Shown one piece after another: positions 7,899 to 16,413 of a stretch of DNA of 33,186 nucleotides. The notes below the pieces were generated by a model. The model worked only from the letters and a program-made list of their open reading frames with translations, made no database searches and was not told the DNA's origin. The position numbers were made by a program, and so were the translations under genes. The stretch comes from Bordetella parapertussis. Its GTDB lineage: Bacteria > Pseudomonadota > Gammaproteobacteria > Burkholderiales > Burkholderiaceae_B. The stretch spans positions 1-33,186 of the forward strand of contig CAMDNZ010000035.1 in the NCBI GenBank assembly GCA_945903445.1, written 5' to 3'. Within the stretch, counting starts at the first letter, position 1. Every line of letters starts with the position of its first letter.

Positions 7899-7913
7899 TG
7901 ACCCACTGGGTCA
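7899..7913. promoter_or_regulatory. 15-base perfect dyad, possible operator
   Basis: TGACCCA-C-TGGGTCA is a perfect inverted repeat with a one-base centre. It lies 77 bases before the likely start of the acyl-CoA synthetase gene and after the LpxH-like stop. The size suits a TetR- or GntR-type regulator site, but no regulator gene is adjacent; this is an inference from position and symmetry only. Confidence 0.35.
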
Positions 7914-7989
7914 TGCTTTGCGTTTGGAGGCGGAGGCTTGTCGCTGCGGCCTGCCCGTACATGTAGAACCTAGTTTTGACTCAAGGGCC

Positions 7990-9648
7990 ATGAACGATCA
8001 ATACGACGCTTTATATCAATCGTTTACGTGGCTGGTGCCCTCGCAATTCAACATCGCCGAGGTCTGCTGTCGGCGTTGGGGAGAGAGCACAGCCGACGCA
8101 CGCCGGATCGCGATCTTCCATGAAGACGCCCTCGGACGACGCGAGGTGTGGACCTACGCTCGCTTGAACGAGGCCGTCAGCCAGTTCGCCAATGGCCTGC
8201 TGCGCATGGGCGTTCAACCTGGCGACCGGGTCGCCGTCGTACTCGGTCAACGCCCGGAGACGGTCGTAGCCCACATGGCGATTTTCAGCGTCGGCGCCAC
8301 ACTCTTGCCCCTCTCGGCCCTGTTCGGCCCGGAAGCGCTGCAAGTTCGCCTGAACAATGCGGGCGCACGGGTTGCGGTTGTCGATAGCGACAGCGCCGTC
8401 GATTTGCTGGCTGCGCAACCCATGTGCCCCGATTTGCGTCAAATCGTGGGCATTGGCTTCACCGACGAACGAACCATGTCGTGGCGTAGCTTACTCGCTC
8501 GCCAGTCTACCCACTTCCGTCCTGTCCTCACCCGCGCCAGCGACCCGGCCGTCCTGCTATACACCTCGGGCACCACCGGATCGCCCAAGGGCGTGCTCCT
8601 GCCCCATGCCGCCCTGATCGGCAATTTGCCAGGATTCGTTGCGTCGCAAAACTGGTTTCCCAAGCAAGGCGACGTATTCTGGTCGCCTGCCGACTGGTCC
8701 TGGACAGGCGGCTTAATGGACGCGTTGCTGCCGACCCTGTATTTCGGTCATCCCATCGTGGGGGTATCCGGTCGATTCTCGCCCGAGCGAGCTTACGAAT
8801 TGCTCGAACGCTACCATGTGACCAACGCGTTTCTGTTTCCCACGGCTTTGCGGCAGATGATGAAAACCGTGCCCAAGCCGCGTGAATACTACAAGCTGTC
8901 CTTGCGCGCGCTGATGAGCGCTGGCGAAAGTGTGGGTGGCACCGTGTTCGAGTGGTGCCGGGATGCGCTAGGCGTCACGCCCAACGAAATGTTTGGCCAG
9001 ACCGAAGCCAATTATCTGGTGGGCAACAGCCACGAGCGCTGGCCCGCCAAGCCCGGCAGCATGGGCCGCCCCTATCCGGGCCATCGCGTGGCGGTGCTGG
9101 ACGACCGGGGCGAACCTGCCCCGGTCGGCATGACCGGCGAAATCGCCGTCAATCGTTACGACATCCATGGCTTCCCCGATCCGATTCTGTTTTTAGGTTA
9201 CTGGCGCAATGAAGCCGCCACCAGCGACAAATTCTCGGGCGACTGGTGCCGAACCGGCGATCTGGCCCATGTCGATGAAGACGGCTATTTCTGGTATGCC
9301 GGTCGGACGGACGATATGTTCAAATCGTCGGGCTACCGCATCGGCCCGGGCGAGATCGAGAATTGCTTGATCGGTCACCCCGCCGTGGTCGACGCCGCCG
9401 TCGTGCCTAAACCCGATGACCAACGTGGCGCAGTGGTCAAAGCCTATGTGGTGCTGACCGAACAGGCGCAGTTGCAGGAGCCGCAAGCACTGATCGCGGC
9501 CCTGCAAACGCATGTACGCGAGGCATTGGCACCCTATCAGTATCCCAAGGAAATCGAGCTTATCGATGCGCTGCCCATGACCACCACCGGCAAAATACAG
9601 CGCAGCGTTTTACGACAGCGCGAAAACGACAAGGCTGCAAACGCATAA
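7990..9648 (+). CDS. AMP-dependent acyl-CoA synthetase
   Basis: ANL-superfamily enzyme that activates a carboxylic acid as acyl-adenylate and transfers it to CoA. The ATG at 7990 gives 552 residues (MNDQYDALYQSFTWLVPSQFNIAE, a good family-like start); the frame is open further upstream. Motifs in order: P-loop LLYTSGTTGSPKG near residue 187-199, GQTEANY near 335, the hinge-region RTGDLAHVDEDGYFWYAGRTDDMFKSSGYRIGP near 420-453, and the C-terminal TGKIQRS with catalytic Lys near 533. The N-terminal Phe-Asn segment and overall pattern suit the medium-chain/acetyl-like ACS subgroup; the exact acid cannot be told. It is followed 22 bases later by the carbonic anhydrase-like gene, probably in the same transcript. 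Confidence 0.9.
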   Translation: MNDQYDALYQSFTWLVPSQFNIAEVCCRRWGESTADARRIAIFHEDALGRREVWTYARLNEAVSQFANGLLRMGVQPGDRVAVVLGQRPETVVAHMAIFSVGATLLPLSALFGPEALQVRLNNAGARVAVVDSDSAVDLLAAQPMCPDLRQIVGIGFTDERTMSWRSLLARQSTHFRPVLTRASDPAVLLYTSGTTGSPKGVLLPHAALIGNLPGFVASQNWFPKQGDVFWSPADWSWTGGLMDALLPTLYFGHPIVGVSGRFSPERAYELLERYHVTNAFLFPTALRQMMKTVPKPREYYKLSLRALMSAGESVGGTVFEWCRDALGVTPNEMFGQTEANYLVGNSHERWPAKPGSMGRPYPGHRVAVLDDRGEPAPVGMTGEIAVNRYDIHGFPDPILFLGYWRNEAATSDKFSGDWCRTGDLAHVDEDGYFWYAGRTDDMFKSSGYRIGPGEIENCLIGHPAVVDAAVVPKPDDQRGAVVKAYVVLTEQAQLQEPQALIAALQTHVREALAPYQYPKEIELIDALPMTTTGKIQRSVLRQRENDKAANA

Positions 9649-9670
9649 GCCCAACGCGCAGGAGACCAAC

Positions 9671-10204
9671 GTGCCCATTTATCGCCTGGGCGAGCATCGC
9701 CCGCTGATTCACGACAGCGCCTATATTGCCGACAGCGCCGACGTCATCGGTCGAGTTCAGCTGGCGCAGGACACCAGCGTGTGGTCGCACGTCTCCATCC
9801 GGGGCGACAACGACCTGATCGACATCGGCGAGGGCACCAATATCCAGGAAGGCAGCGTGCTGCATGTGGACGCCGGAAAACCCATGCACATCGCGCCGTT
9901 CGTGACGGTCGGCCACCAAGCCATGTTACATGGTTGCACCATCGGGCGTCATAGCCTGATCGGTATGCAGGCCATCGTTCTGAACGGAGCGGTGATTGGC
10001 CAGAATGTCCTGATCGGCGCCGGAGCCTTGATTCCCGAAGGCAAGCACATACCCGATAACGTGCTGGTCATCGGCATCGGCAAAATTCAGCGCGAACTGT
10101 CAGCCGAAGAAATCGAGACGCTACATAAAAACAACCGGGCGTATATCGAGCGGGCGTCGATGTTTCGCCAGCGACTCGAACGAGTGGATCGGCCAATCGG
10201 CTAA
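9671..10204 (+). CDS. Gamma-carbonic anhydrase family protein
   Basis: Left-handed beta-helix hexapeptide-repeat protein of the gamma-carbonic anhydrase/YrdA group, 177 residues. Metal-ligand candidates are present: His65 (SVLHVD), His82 and His87 (GHQAMLHG). Repeated hexapeptide turns run from about residue 17 to 140. The start codon is GTG with a purine-rich CAGGAG nine to fourteen bases upstream. The usual C-terminal GxPAK segment reads GIGKIQREL here, a small deviation. Family members may bind zinc or iron and hydrate CO2, but many YrdA-like proteins show no measured activity, so the enzymatic role is uncertain. Next to hslO, nine bases downstream, suggesting co-transcription. Confidence 0.92.
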   Translation: MPIYRLGEHRPLIHDSAYIADSADVIGRVQLAQDTSVWSHVSIRGDNDLIDIGEGTNIQEGSVLHVDAGKPMHIAPFVTVGHQAMLHGCTIGRHSLIGMQAIVLNGAVIGQNVLIGAGALIPEGKHIPDNVLVIGIGKIQRELSAEEIETLHKNNRAYIERASMFRQRLERVDRPIG

Positions 10205-10213
10205 TATCCCGGC

Positions 10214-11143
10214 ATGGCTGATCTACTCAAAAAATACCTGTTCGACAATCGCAGCGTAAAGCTGCATGCCTTGCGCCTGAACCAGACCTGGACAGACGCG
10301 CAGTTGCATCACGATTATCCGCCTGCGGTCAAACGTATTCTGGGCGAACTGGTGGCGGCCGCCACGCTGCTGGCATCGAACCTCAAGTTCGACGGCTCGC
10401 TGGTGTTGCAGCTTCAAGGCGACGGGCCGATTTCCTTGATCGTGGTCGAATGCACCGGCGATCTGGGCGTGCGCGCCACGGTCAAAACACGCGACGAATA
10501 CGTCGTCCCCGATAACGGCACATTACGTACGCTGATCAATCCGGGCGGCACGGGCCGCTTCATCGTGGTGCTCGATCCCGCACGTAAGGTGCCCGGTCAG
10601 CAAGCCTATCAAGGCATCGTGCCGATCGAAAGCGATTCCGTGGCGGAAGTGCTCGAACACTACATGGTGGCATCCGAGCAATTGGACACGCGTCTGGTGC
10701 TGGCTGCCGACGACACCCACGCCGCCGGTCTGCTGTTGCAACGTTTGCCGGACATCGGTGGCTCGCAAACCGAAAGCATCGATCTTGAGACCCTGCAAGC
10801 GACCTGGGAACACGTCTGTCACCTGACGGCCACCGTCAAACCCGAAGAACTACTGGCGACCGACACCGACACCATGGTTCACCGGCTGTTCTGGGACGAC
10901 ACCTTGATGGTGTTCGAACCCCAGCCCGTGCGCTGGTATTGCCCGTGTAATCGCGAGCGGATCGCCGACATGCTGCGCATGCTGGGTGCCGCCGAAATCG
11001 AAAGCGTGCTGGCAGAACGGGGCGATGTCGAAGTGCTGTGCGATTTCTGTGGCAAGCCCTATCATTTCGATGCGGTAGATTGCGCGGGCTTGTTTGCCCG
11101 CCATGCGTCGATGCCCGAGCAGGATCCGCCAACGCGGCATTGA
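10214..11143 (+). CDS. hslO: Redox-regulated chaperone Hsp33
   Basis: Cytoplasmic holdase chaperone switched on by oxidation. The N-terminal domain begins DLLKKYLFDNRSVKLHALRL and has VKRILGELVAAATLLASNLKFDG and LQLQGDGPISLIVVEC, all typical. The C-terminal redox switch keeps the four zinc-binding cysteines as CPC (near residue 240) and CDFC (near 277), so the sensor should work. Length (309) is slightly above the ~290 of E. coli because of short insertions and an extended tail. The gene follows the carbonic anhydrase gene by nine bases and is the last clear member of this transcript. Confidence 0.96.
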   Translation: MADLLKKYLFDNRSVKLHALRLNQTWTDAQLHHDYPPAVKRILGELVAAATLLASNLKFDGSLVLQLQGDGPISLIVVECTGDLGVRATVKTRDEYVVPDNGTLRTLINPGGTGRFIVVLDPARKVPGQQAYQGIVPIESDSVAEVLEHYMVASEQLDTRLVLAADDTHAAGLLLQRLPDIGGSQTESIDLETLQATWEHVCHLTATVKPEELLATDTDTMVHRLFWDDTLMVFEPQPVRWYCPCNRERIADMLRMLGAAEIESVLAERGDVEVLCDFCGKPYHFDAVDCAGLFARHASMPEQDPPTRH

Positions 11144-11322
11144 AGACGCGCTGCACCGCACCGTCCGAGGCGCGTGAGCCGATTCCGAGCGGCATCGACG
11201 TCGCCTCTGGACGGGATCCCTGAGCCGGATTGAACGACGAGCCGTCCATCCTGGCAGCATCGAAACGACAAGCGTTGAGTTAGTTTTGGCGACATCGCGC
11301 GACAAGCGTCAAGCGAGCCGCG
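11144..11322. other. Intergenic stretch without recognised features
   Basis: About 180 bases between hslO and the TadE-like reading frame. I see no tRNA, terminator with a T-run, or convincing promoter. A loose inverted pair ATCCCTCG (from 11326) / CGAGGGAT (near 11375) spans the proposed start of the next gene. Confidence 0.4.
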
Positions 11323-12027
11323 TTGATCCCTCGGTTTGACGGCATCGCATTTCGCGGGCGATTGAACCAGAATCGAGGGATGTGGTCATCCTCACCCTCA
11401 CCTTCTCGCCCGATGCGATCAAGCATCGGTTCGACCGCTCGCCAACGCCAGTCCGACCCGCACACGCGTTGCCTGCATCGCACGAAGTACCCGCGCGCTT
11501 TGCGTTGCGCGCTGCGCTCGCGCTCGCACTCGGCGACCGGTGCAGTCGCCGAGTGGATGATAGGCGGGCTGGCTGTGCTTATAGTGGGTATTTTGTGCGT
11601 TGAGATCGCCTGGTGGCAGATGGCGCGCCTGCGCGTGAGCATCGCATCGATGGAGGCCGCAAGGGCCGTCAGCCGCCACACGTCACCATCGCCCCAACAA
11701 CTCGATCGCGTCATGCGACACGCGTTTACCGCCGCCTGGGTGGCTCCACCACGCCACGTGGCCGAGTGTCGTGAAGTGAGCGGCCCACCGCCTTGCTGGA
11801 CACTGAAGCGTCTGCCACCCGGGCCGCAAGCGCCCAAAGGATCGATACGCGTGCATGCACGCTATGCGTTTCGGCCACTCACCCCATTGGTGGCGGGAAT
11901 GATACGGGCGACCGCATCGAACGTCGGGGCGGCGCATACCCGTGCCGCACATGCTCGAGGTGCCTTGCTGATCGTCCTGGACATCCACATCGAAAATCAA
12001 GCCCAAGCCGACCCGTTCCAGCAATGA
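11323..12027 (+). CDS. TadE-like single-pass protein (putative pilus-assembly type)
   Basis: The core of this product looks like a TadE/TadG-type pseudopilin-like protein: TGAVAEWMIGGLAVLIVGILCVEIAWWQMARLRVSIASMEAARAV places a Glu next to one membrane helix, as in TadE proteins, followed by a periplasmic region with two cysteines (AECREVSGPPPCWTLKRL). The N-terminal ~60 residues before the helix (many Arg, Ser, Pro) do not fit the family, so the true start may lie well inside; the frame opens at a TTG (11323), with an ATG at 11380. No other tad genes (ATPase, TadB/C, RcpA, Flp pilin) are in the window, so it is an orphan. Secretion or surface role is inferred from family only. Confidence 0.6.
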   Translation: MIPRFDGIAFRGRLNQNRGMWSSSPSPSRPMRSSIGSTARQRQSDPHTRCLHRTKYPRALRCALRSRSHSATGAVAEWMIGGLAVLIVGILCVEIAWWQMARLRVSIASMEAARAVSRHTSPSPQQLDRVMRHAFTAAWVAPPRHVAECREVSGPPPCWTLKRLPPGPQAPKGSIRVHARYAFRPLTPLVAGMIRATASNVGAAHTRAAHARGALLIVLDIHIENQAQADPFQQ

Positions 12028-12084
12028 CGCGTGAGCACGGTCGGCCGACACCGCCCATCGTCAATTGTCGGCCAACAGTTGCCG

Positions 12085-12136
12085 CCGTCAGCCGTTACCG
12101 TCAGCGCTCACGGTCGGCGAGCGCCGTCAGCGATCA
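12085..12136. repeat. Four degenerate 13-base tandem repeats
   Basis: Units at 12085, 12098, 12111 and 12124 share the core CCGTCAGC (third unit: CGGTCGGC). Period is exactly 13 bases. They lie in the gap between the convergent TadE-like and rlmD genes and run into the last codon of rlmD. Confidence 0.6.
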
Positions 12137-13447
12137 CTCCGAATCGAATACTGCGATGGATTCCACATGCCCCGTATGCGGGAACATGTTGACGACGCCC
12201 GCCTGCGACAGACGATAGCCGCCCTCATGGACCAGAATGGCCGCATCGCGCGCCAAGGTGCCCGGCGCACAAGACACGTAGACGATGCGCTTGGGACGCT
12301 CGTCAGGCGCCAACGCCGCCAGCGCCAAGGCCAAGGCATGAGCACCCTCGCGCGGCGGGTCGATCAGCATGCGCTCGAAAGGCCCCAAGCCACGCAGCCA
12401 TTGCGCGTCGATCTCGAACAGGTTCAGGGTCGAAAACGTCGTGCGTTCAGCCAAGCCATGGCGTCCAGCCGCGTCCAATGCCCGATCAGTCAGGGCTTTG
12501 CTGCCCTCGACGCCCACCACCTCTCGGGCCTGGGTGGCCAGGGGCAAGGTGAAGTTGCCCAGCCCGCAGAACATATCGGCCACCCGATCGTCGGGCTGAA
12601 CATCCAGCAGCGACAATGCACGCGCGATCAGGCTGCGGTTGACCGTGTGATTGACCTGGGTGAAATCGGTCGGCTTGAACGGCATGCGCAAACCGAACTG
12701 CGGCAGGGTGTAGGCCAGCGTATCGATGTGCTCGCGCTCCAGGGGATGCACGGTTTCCGGCCCCTTGGACTGCAACCACCACTGCACGTCATGGGCACGC
12801 GCAAACTCGCGCAGCATGACGATGTCCTGCTCGGTCAGCGGCACCAGATGACGCAGCACCAGCGCAGTCACGCCATCGCCCACAGACACTTCCACTTGCG
12901 GCATGCGGTCGGGTGCCGACATCCCGGTAAACAATTTGCGCAAGGGCGACAGTAGATCGCTGACATGCGGAGGCAGCACCGGACAGACCGTCATGTCCAC
13001 CACATAGCTGCCGCTACGCTCGCGAAAGCCCACCAACACGCCGCCCTTCTTGTTGACCATGCGTACCGACAGGCGGGCGCGGTAGCGATAGCCCCAGCTC
13101 GGCCCCTGCATGGGCGGCAACATACGCTCGGGACGCAGTTTGGCCAAATGCCAGAAGCCGTCCTCGAGCACACGCTGCTTGACCGCCACCTGGGCCTCGG
13201 GCGCCAGATGCTGCATCACACAGCCACCACAGACGCTGTAGTTTGGACAGGCCGGCTCGACCCGCTGAGACGATTCGCGAACGACGCGTTCGACCCGCGC
13301 GACGTCATAAGATTCTTTGCTGCGGGTGTGAAGCGCCACCACCCGCTCGCCCGGCAAGGCGCCGTGTACGAAAACCACTTTGCCTTCGCGGCGCGCAATA
13401 CCCCGCGCCTCCATGTCCATGGACGTAATGTCTAGGTAATCCGTCAT
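12134..13447 (-). CDS. rlmD: 23S rRNA (uracil-1939-C5)-methyltransferase
   Basis: SAM-dependent enzyme methylating U1939 of 23S rRNA. The 437-residue product has an N-terminal TRAM domain, then an iron-sulfur cluster site with Cys67, Cys73, Cys76 (PACPNYSVCGGC) and Cys155 (DMTVCP). The SAM motif is DMFCGLGNFTLPLA near residue 297, followed by LIDPPREGA and the catalytic cysteine in YVSCAPGTLARD. All key residues are present. In related bacteria as I recall them, rlmD lies near the nlpD-rpoS block; here it is separated from nlpD by an accessory region. Start ATG at 13447 is the natural one. Confidence 0.96.
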   Translation of the reverse strand: MTDYLDITSMDMEARGIARREGKVVFVHGALPGERVVALHTRSKESYDVARVERVVRESSQRVEPACPNYSVCGGCVMQHLAPEAQVAVKQRVLEDGFWHLAKLRPERMLPPMQGPSWGYRYRARLSVRMVNKKGGVLVGFRERSGSYVVDMTVCPVLPPHVSDLLSPLRKLFTGMSAPDRMPQVEVSVGDGVTALVLRHLVPLTEQDIVMLREFARAHDVQWWLQSKGPETVHPLEREHIDTLAYTLPQFGLRMPFKPTDFTQVNHTVNRSLIARALSLLDVQPDDRVADMFCGLGNFTLPLATQAREVVGVEGSKALTDRALDAAGRHGLAERTTFSTLNLFEIDAQWLRGLGPFERMLIDPPREGAHALALALAALAPDERPKRIVYVSCAPGTLARDAAILVHEGGYRLSQAGVVNMFPHTGHVESIAVFDSE

Positions 13448-13453
13448 TTCTCG

Positions 13454-14134
13454 CTATCCGTTCAAACCGCCGGGCATTGTAGCCTCCGACGGTAGCACCG
13501 AGACATGGGGCGGATGACGCAAGGTCCAGCGCTTGCTTAGTGCAGCGGTGACCAGCGAAGGCTGATGGCACGTCAACAGCACCACTTGATCAGCCGAAAC
13601 TTCTATAAGTAACTGGCGAAGCGCTTCAGCGGCCCCGGCATCCAACCCGTTAAACGGTTCATCGAGCACCATTGCACCCGGCGATAAAAGAAACGCGGCT
13701 AAGAGAAAGAATTTTCGCCGTGTACCGAGCGATGCTTCGTTAAAGCGATTGCCGAGGTGTGCTTGAACGCCAAGGTGCTGCACTAAACGCTCGAAATCAT
13801 GCTGGCGACATGCCTGCCCACGATCATGCGCCCCCAAAACGAAATCGATGAACTCATACCCGGTAAAAAATGAATGAAATATTGGGTTGTCAGGCACGTA
13901 AGTAAGTCCTCTGCGTGCTTTGACAGGTTCAGAGCAGAGGTCGTGACCATTGATTAGAATGCGCCCCTTATAGCGTACATGCCCGGCGATGGCCCCCAAA
14001 AGCGTCGACTTGCCAACACCGTTAGCGCCCTCGATCAAATGGCACCCGGGATCAAACCGATGCGTCACATCTGCGAGGATGTTCTTGCCAGAATACGCAA
14101 TACCGACACCCTGCAACGCAACGCTCGCTCCCAT
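13454..14134 (-). CDS. ABC-2 type transporter ATP-binding protein
   Basis: ATPase of a two-gene ABC exporter-like system, 226 residues when started at the ATG at 14134, five bases after the stop of the permease gene. Motifs: Walker A GANGVGKST near residue 35-43; Q-loop region YVPDNPIFHSFFTGYEF, with Asp in place of Gln as is common in ABC-2 ATPases; signature SLGTRRK instead of LSGGQ, a variant also usual in this group; Walker B MVLDEPFNGLDAGAAEAL; switch His in LLTCHQPS. The longer upstream frame overlaps the permease in another frame and is not real. Substrate is unknown. The gene sits only seven bases downstream of which rlmD starts reading in the same direction, yet its base composition is less GC-rich than its neighbours. 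Confidence 0.88.
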   Translation of the reverse strand: MGASVALQGVGIAYSGKNILADVTHRFDPGCHLIEGANGVGKSTLLGAIAGHVRYKGRILINGHDLCSEPVKARRGLTYVPDNPIFHSFFTGYEFIDFVLGAHDRGQACRQHDFERLVQHLGVQAHLGNRFNEASLGTRRKFFLLAAFLLSPGAMVLDEPFNGLDAGAAEALRQLLIEVSADQVVLLTCHQPSLVTAALSKRWTLRHPPHVSVLPSEATMPGGLNG

Positions 14135-14139
14135 TATTG

Positions 14140-15312
14140 TCACGCCGCACGCTCCGCCGTCCAAAGGCCTAAACCCATAAATAAAGTACCCGTCGCCAAC
14201 GTTGCAACGATGGCATGTCGCGGTATGAGTCTGAAAAAATACAGTTGTACGCAGCCGAGGAAGACCATGCCAACCGGCGCAATGGCTGCCGACCAAACAT
14301 GCCGGTCACCGATTGCTGCAAGCGTCGCAAGTAGAGAGGCCAGAATTATGGCTGGCCATTGAACTGCCATGATCATGGCAAACATGCGCTGAAAGAAAAA
14401 ACTGGGCAACACATCCAGAATCTGAGCGTTATTTCCATCACCTTTAATCAGAGTGGAAAACCCCATACTGGAGAACATTGAAGCCAACACGCTATACACG
14501 ACGACGAGGATAGCTCGATCACCCTCAAGCCATGAGCCTGTGAAAAAAAATATGAGCGCAAGCGATGTCAGGATAGTTAATACAGGCAGCGACTGCCGAT
14601 AACCACCGTGCTCAGTATGGCCCAGGATACGCATATAGAGCATGAACCACCCTCGGCCCGCAAATTTTTTTAGCGCGCCTCCCCACGGGCGCACCGTCAC
14701 CAATGGCGTCCATCTTGCAGTAGGAATGCAGACCAGCATGAAAGCACCCAAGGCCATAGCCAGCAAGGTGCCCATTAACGTTGTCACCCAACCGACCAAT
14801 AACGCGACACAAATACTTCCCAAGCACAAAACGTAGTATCCACGCAGCCACGCGAGTTGCGCCGTGATCGACGCTCCCAGCAGTGCGACATAGGTTAACG
14901 CCACACTAATCGGCGCGCCACGAACCACAGCAGCCCCACACACCCATGCAAGTAAAAAAAACCAACCAGCAGACATCAAGCCGATTACCATAAGGTCACG
15001 TTTGAATACCTGAGAACGGCGAAATGGCAAGGTCGCGATAAAGGCGGAGTCCCCGCCATCCGTGACGGCATCACGTTGAAGCGAGGCCCAGATCACGGTG
15101 AACCCGGTGAACCCAACAGCGGAGCTCATTGCGCTACTGGTTCCAGGTAATATAAATACTGATGCAAGCGTCACCATAAGGAGCGAGTCGAGCAGATGTA
15201 GACTCGGAACGGCCAACAAAACCACTGCGACAATAGCCTGCTTATGCCGCATCATACGCTCACGAACCTCAACCCTATAGCGAGTAAAAGATAGGTCAAT
15301 TAAGGTCGTCAT
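14140..15312 (-). CDS. Polytopic membrane protein, probable ABC permease partner
   Basis: A 390-residue integral membrane protein with about ten hydrophobic segments, starting MTTLIDLSFTRYRVEVRERMMRHKQ and ending TLFMGLGLWTAERAA. It is placed directly before the ABC-2 ATPase gene (five-base gap), so it most probably forms the membrane part of that transporter. A conserved-looking loop (TDGGDSAFIATLPFRRSQVFKRDLMVIG, around residues 84-111) resembles the cytoplasmic coupling region seen in ABC-2 permeases. I do not recognise the exact family. Codon use and A/T content differ mildly from flanking core genes, consistent with acquired DNA. Substrate unknown; bacteriocin or peptide export or immunity are possibilities, not supported by nearby genes. 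Confidence 0.75.
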   Translation of the reverse strand: MTTLIDLSFTRYRVEVRERMMRHKQAIVAVVLLAVPSLHLLDSLLMVTLASVFILPGTSSAMSSAVGFTGFTVIWASLQRDAVTDGGDSAFIATLPFRRSQVFKRDLMVIGLMSAGWFFLLAWVCGAAVVRGAPISVALTYVALLGASITAQLAWLRGYYVLCLGSICVALLVGWVTTLMGTLLAMALGAFMLVCIPTARWTPLVTVRPWGGALKKFAGRGWFMLYMRILGHTEHGGYRQSLPVLTILTSLALIFFFTGSWLEGDRAILVVVYSVLASMFSSMGFSTLIKGDGNNAQILDVLPSFFFQRMFAMIMAVQWPAIILASLLATLAAIGDRHVWSAAIAPVGMVFLGCVQLYFFRLIPRHAIVATLATGTLFMGLGLWTAERAA

Positions 15313-15851
15313 GACGCCGCAGCCGTTTGCGCAGCAAGGCAGCTCTCTCCGACTTGACGAGCCCGGATCAATATCTGCGGCCCTCTAGCAGTAAACCGAA
15401 CGAACTCTAACTCTAAGGCTGCTCGGAAGGAGCTTATTATGCGGATGATCGGGCTCGTGGAGCGGTGATACTGCGGCATAACATTAATAAGTTACATTTT
15501 TGATTAAAAAATGACAAGCAGATAAATCTTGAACGGCCATGATTTTCTGAATCACCTGCTCCAGTGCAGATTTATTTAAACACATTGGTATTAGATGACC
15601 AATCTCAGTCCCGCCCACCTTTGTTAAAGACAGATACTAAACCAAAGGTAAGGATATTTTTGAAGAGCCAATTGCAATTTTCATATATAATTTTTGTGCA
15701 AGCGGCGTATATTAAAACGCGCAAAAAAATTATCTTATGGAGAAAAAATCGCCCCCCTCCCCCAAAAAAAATAAATAGTTTTTCTGTAGTTACCTTGACT
15801 TGTCCGCAGACCCAGTAGAGTGCCGACATGGAGCCCTGGATTAGGGGCACG
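15313..15851. other. AT-rich non-coding stretch, possible relict sequence
   Basis: About 540 bases with no convincing gene; much of it is AT-rich (runs of A and T around 15500-15780) and clearly unlike the flanking core DNA. Short open frames on both strands (for example 15564-15818) have no start signal or recognisable product. A good ribosome-binding site (AAGGAG) precedes an ATG at 15440, but that frame closes after nine codons. Near 15825-15858 the reverse strand reads TTGACGTGCCCCTAATCC, which looks like a transposon end; I could not pair it with a partner. Confidence 0.45.
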
Positions 15852-16370
15852 TCAACTTAGATCTTTAACCAAAATTCCTCTGCAAATTCGTCGATATCCA
15901 AGTCGATTAAAAAGTCGTAAGGCACGTTGATTTTCAGGTGCGACATCAGCTAAAAGTCGCCGAATCTGAACTTTTTCAGCGGCGAACTTAGCGAGGAGGT
16001 TTAGTGCATGTGTCATGTGACCGTTTCCCCACGCTTCGCGATGGAGCAAACAGCCGACTTCTGCCGTAGCGCTCGGCTTATCAAAGGTGTGGAGTCCGCA
16101 TGTGCCGATTATTAAATCAGCCCCGTTCAATTCGATTGCCCACTCCAGGGATTGTCCTTCGTGGAATAGGGTGCGAACACTCCTAAGCATTGTACTCACC
16201 GTAGTTAGATCCGCGAAAGGTTTCTCATCTGTGTATTTCATTACAAGGGGATCACCATAGATCTCAAGAATTCGAGCGGCGTCAGTATCCCTCATAGGTC
16301 GTAGGTTAAGTACGTTGCCTCGTATAATCGGTAAGCTTTTGAGGGTGGATACTTCATTATTTAATTTCAT
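15852..16370 (-). CDS. GNAT family N-acetyltransferase (RimJ/RimL-like)
   Basis: Acetyl-CoA-dependent acyltransferase of 172 residues. The layout is typical of the RimJ/RimL-like subgroup: an opening strand LNLRPMRDTDAARILEIYGDPLVMKY, a middle GTCGLHTFDKPSATAEVGCLLHREAWGNGHMTHALNLLAKFA that contains the acetyl-CoA loop (W-G-N-G-H-M), and the ending IRRLLADVAPENQRALRLFNRLGYRR. The substrate (protein N-terminus, antibiotic, metabolite) is not predictable. Start is the ATG at 16370, 43 bases after the truncated arginase-like gene and in the same direction, so the two may once have formed one unit. Its base composition is lower in GC than the core genes. Confidence 0.88.
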   Translation of the reverse strand: MKLNNEVSTLKSLPIIRGNVLNLRPMRDTDAARILEIYGDPLVMKYTDEKPFADLTTVSTMLRSVRTLFHEGQSLEWAIELNGADLIIGTCGLHTFDKPSATAEVGCLLHREAWGNGHMTHALNLLAKFAAEKVQIRRLLADVAPENQRALRLFNRLGYRRICRGILVKDLS

Positions 16371-16413
16371 CGTGTAGGCCAATTTTATTTGGTGAAAGGC
16401 GGAACCGAATGCG

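Noticed and set aside
12065..12955. 296-codon open frame antisense to rlmD
   Set aside because: rlmD is complete with all catalytic and cluster residues; the antisense frame shows no domain.
15564..15818. 84-codon frame in the AT-rich stretch, and the reverse frame 15605-15850
   Set aside because: Lys/Pro low-complexity products from A and C runs, no ribosome-binding site, no known motif.
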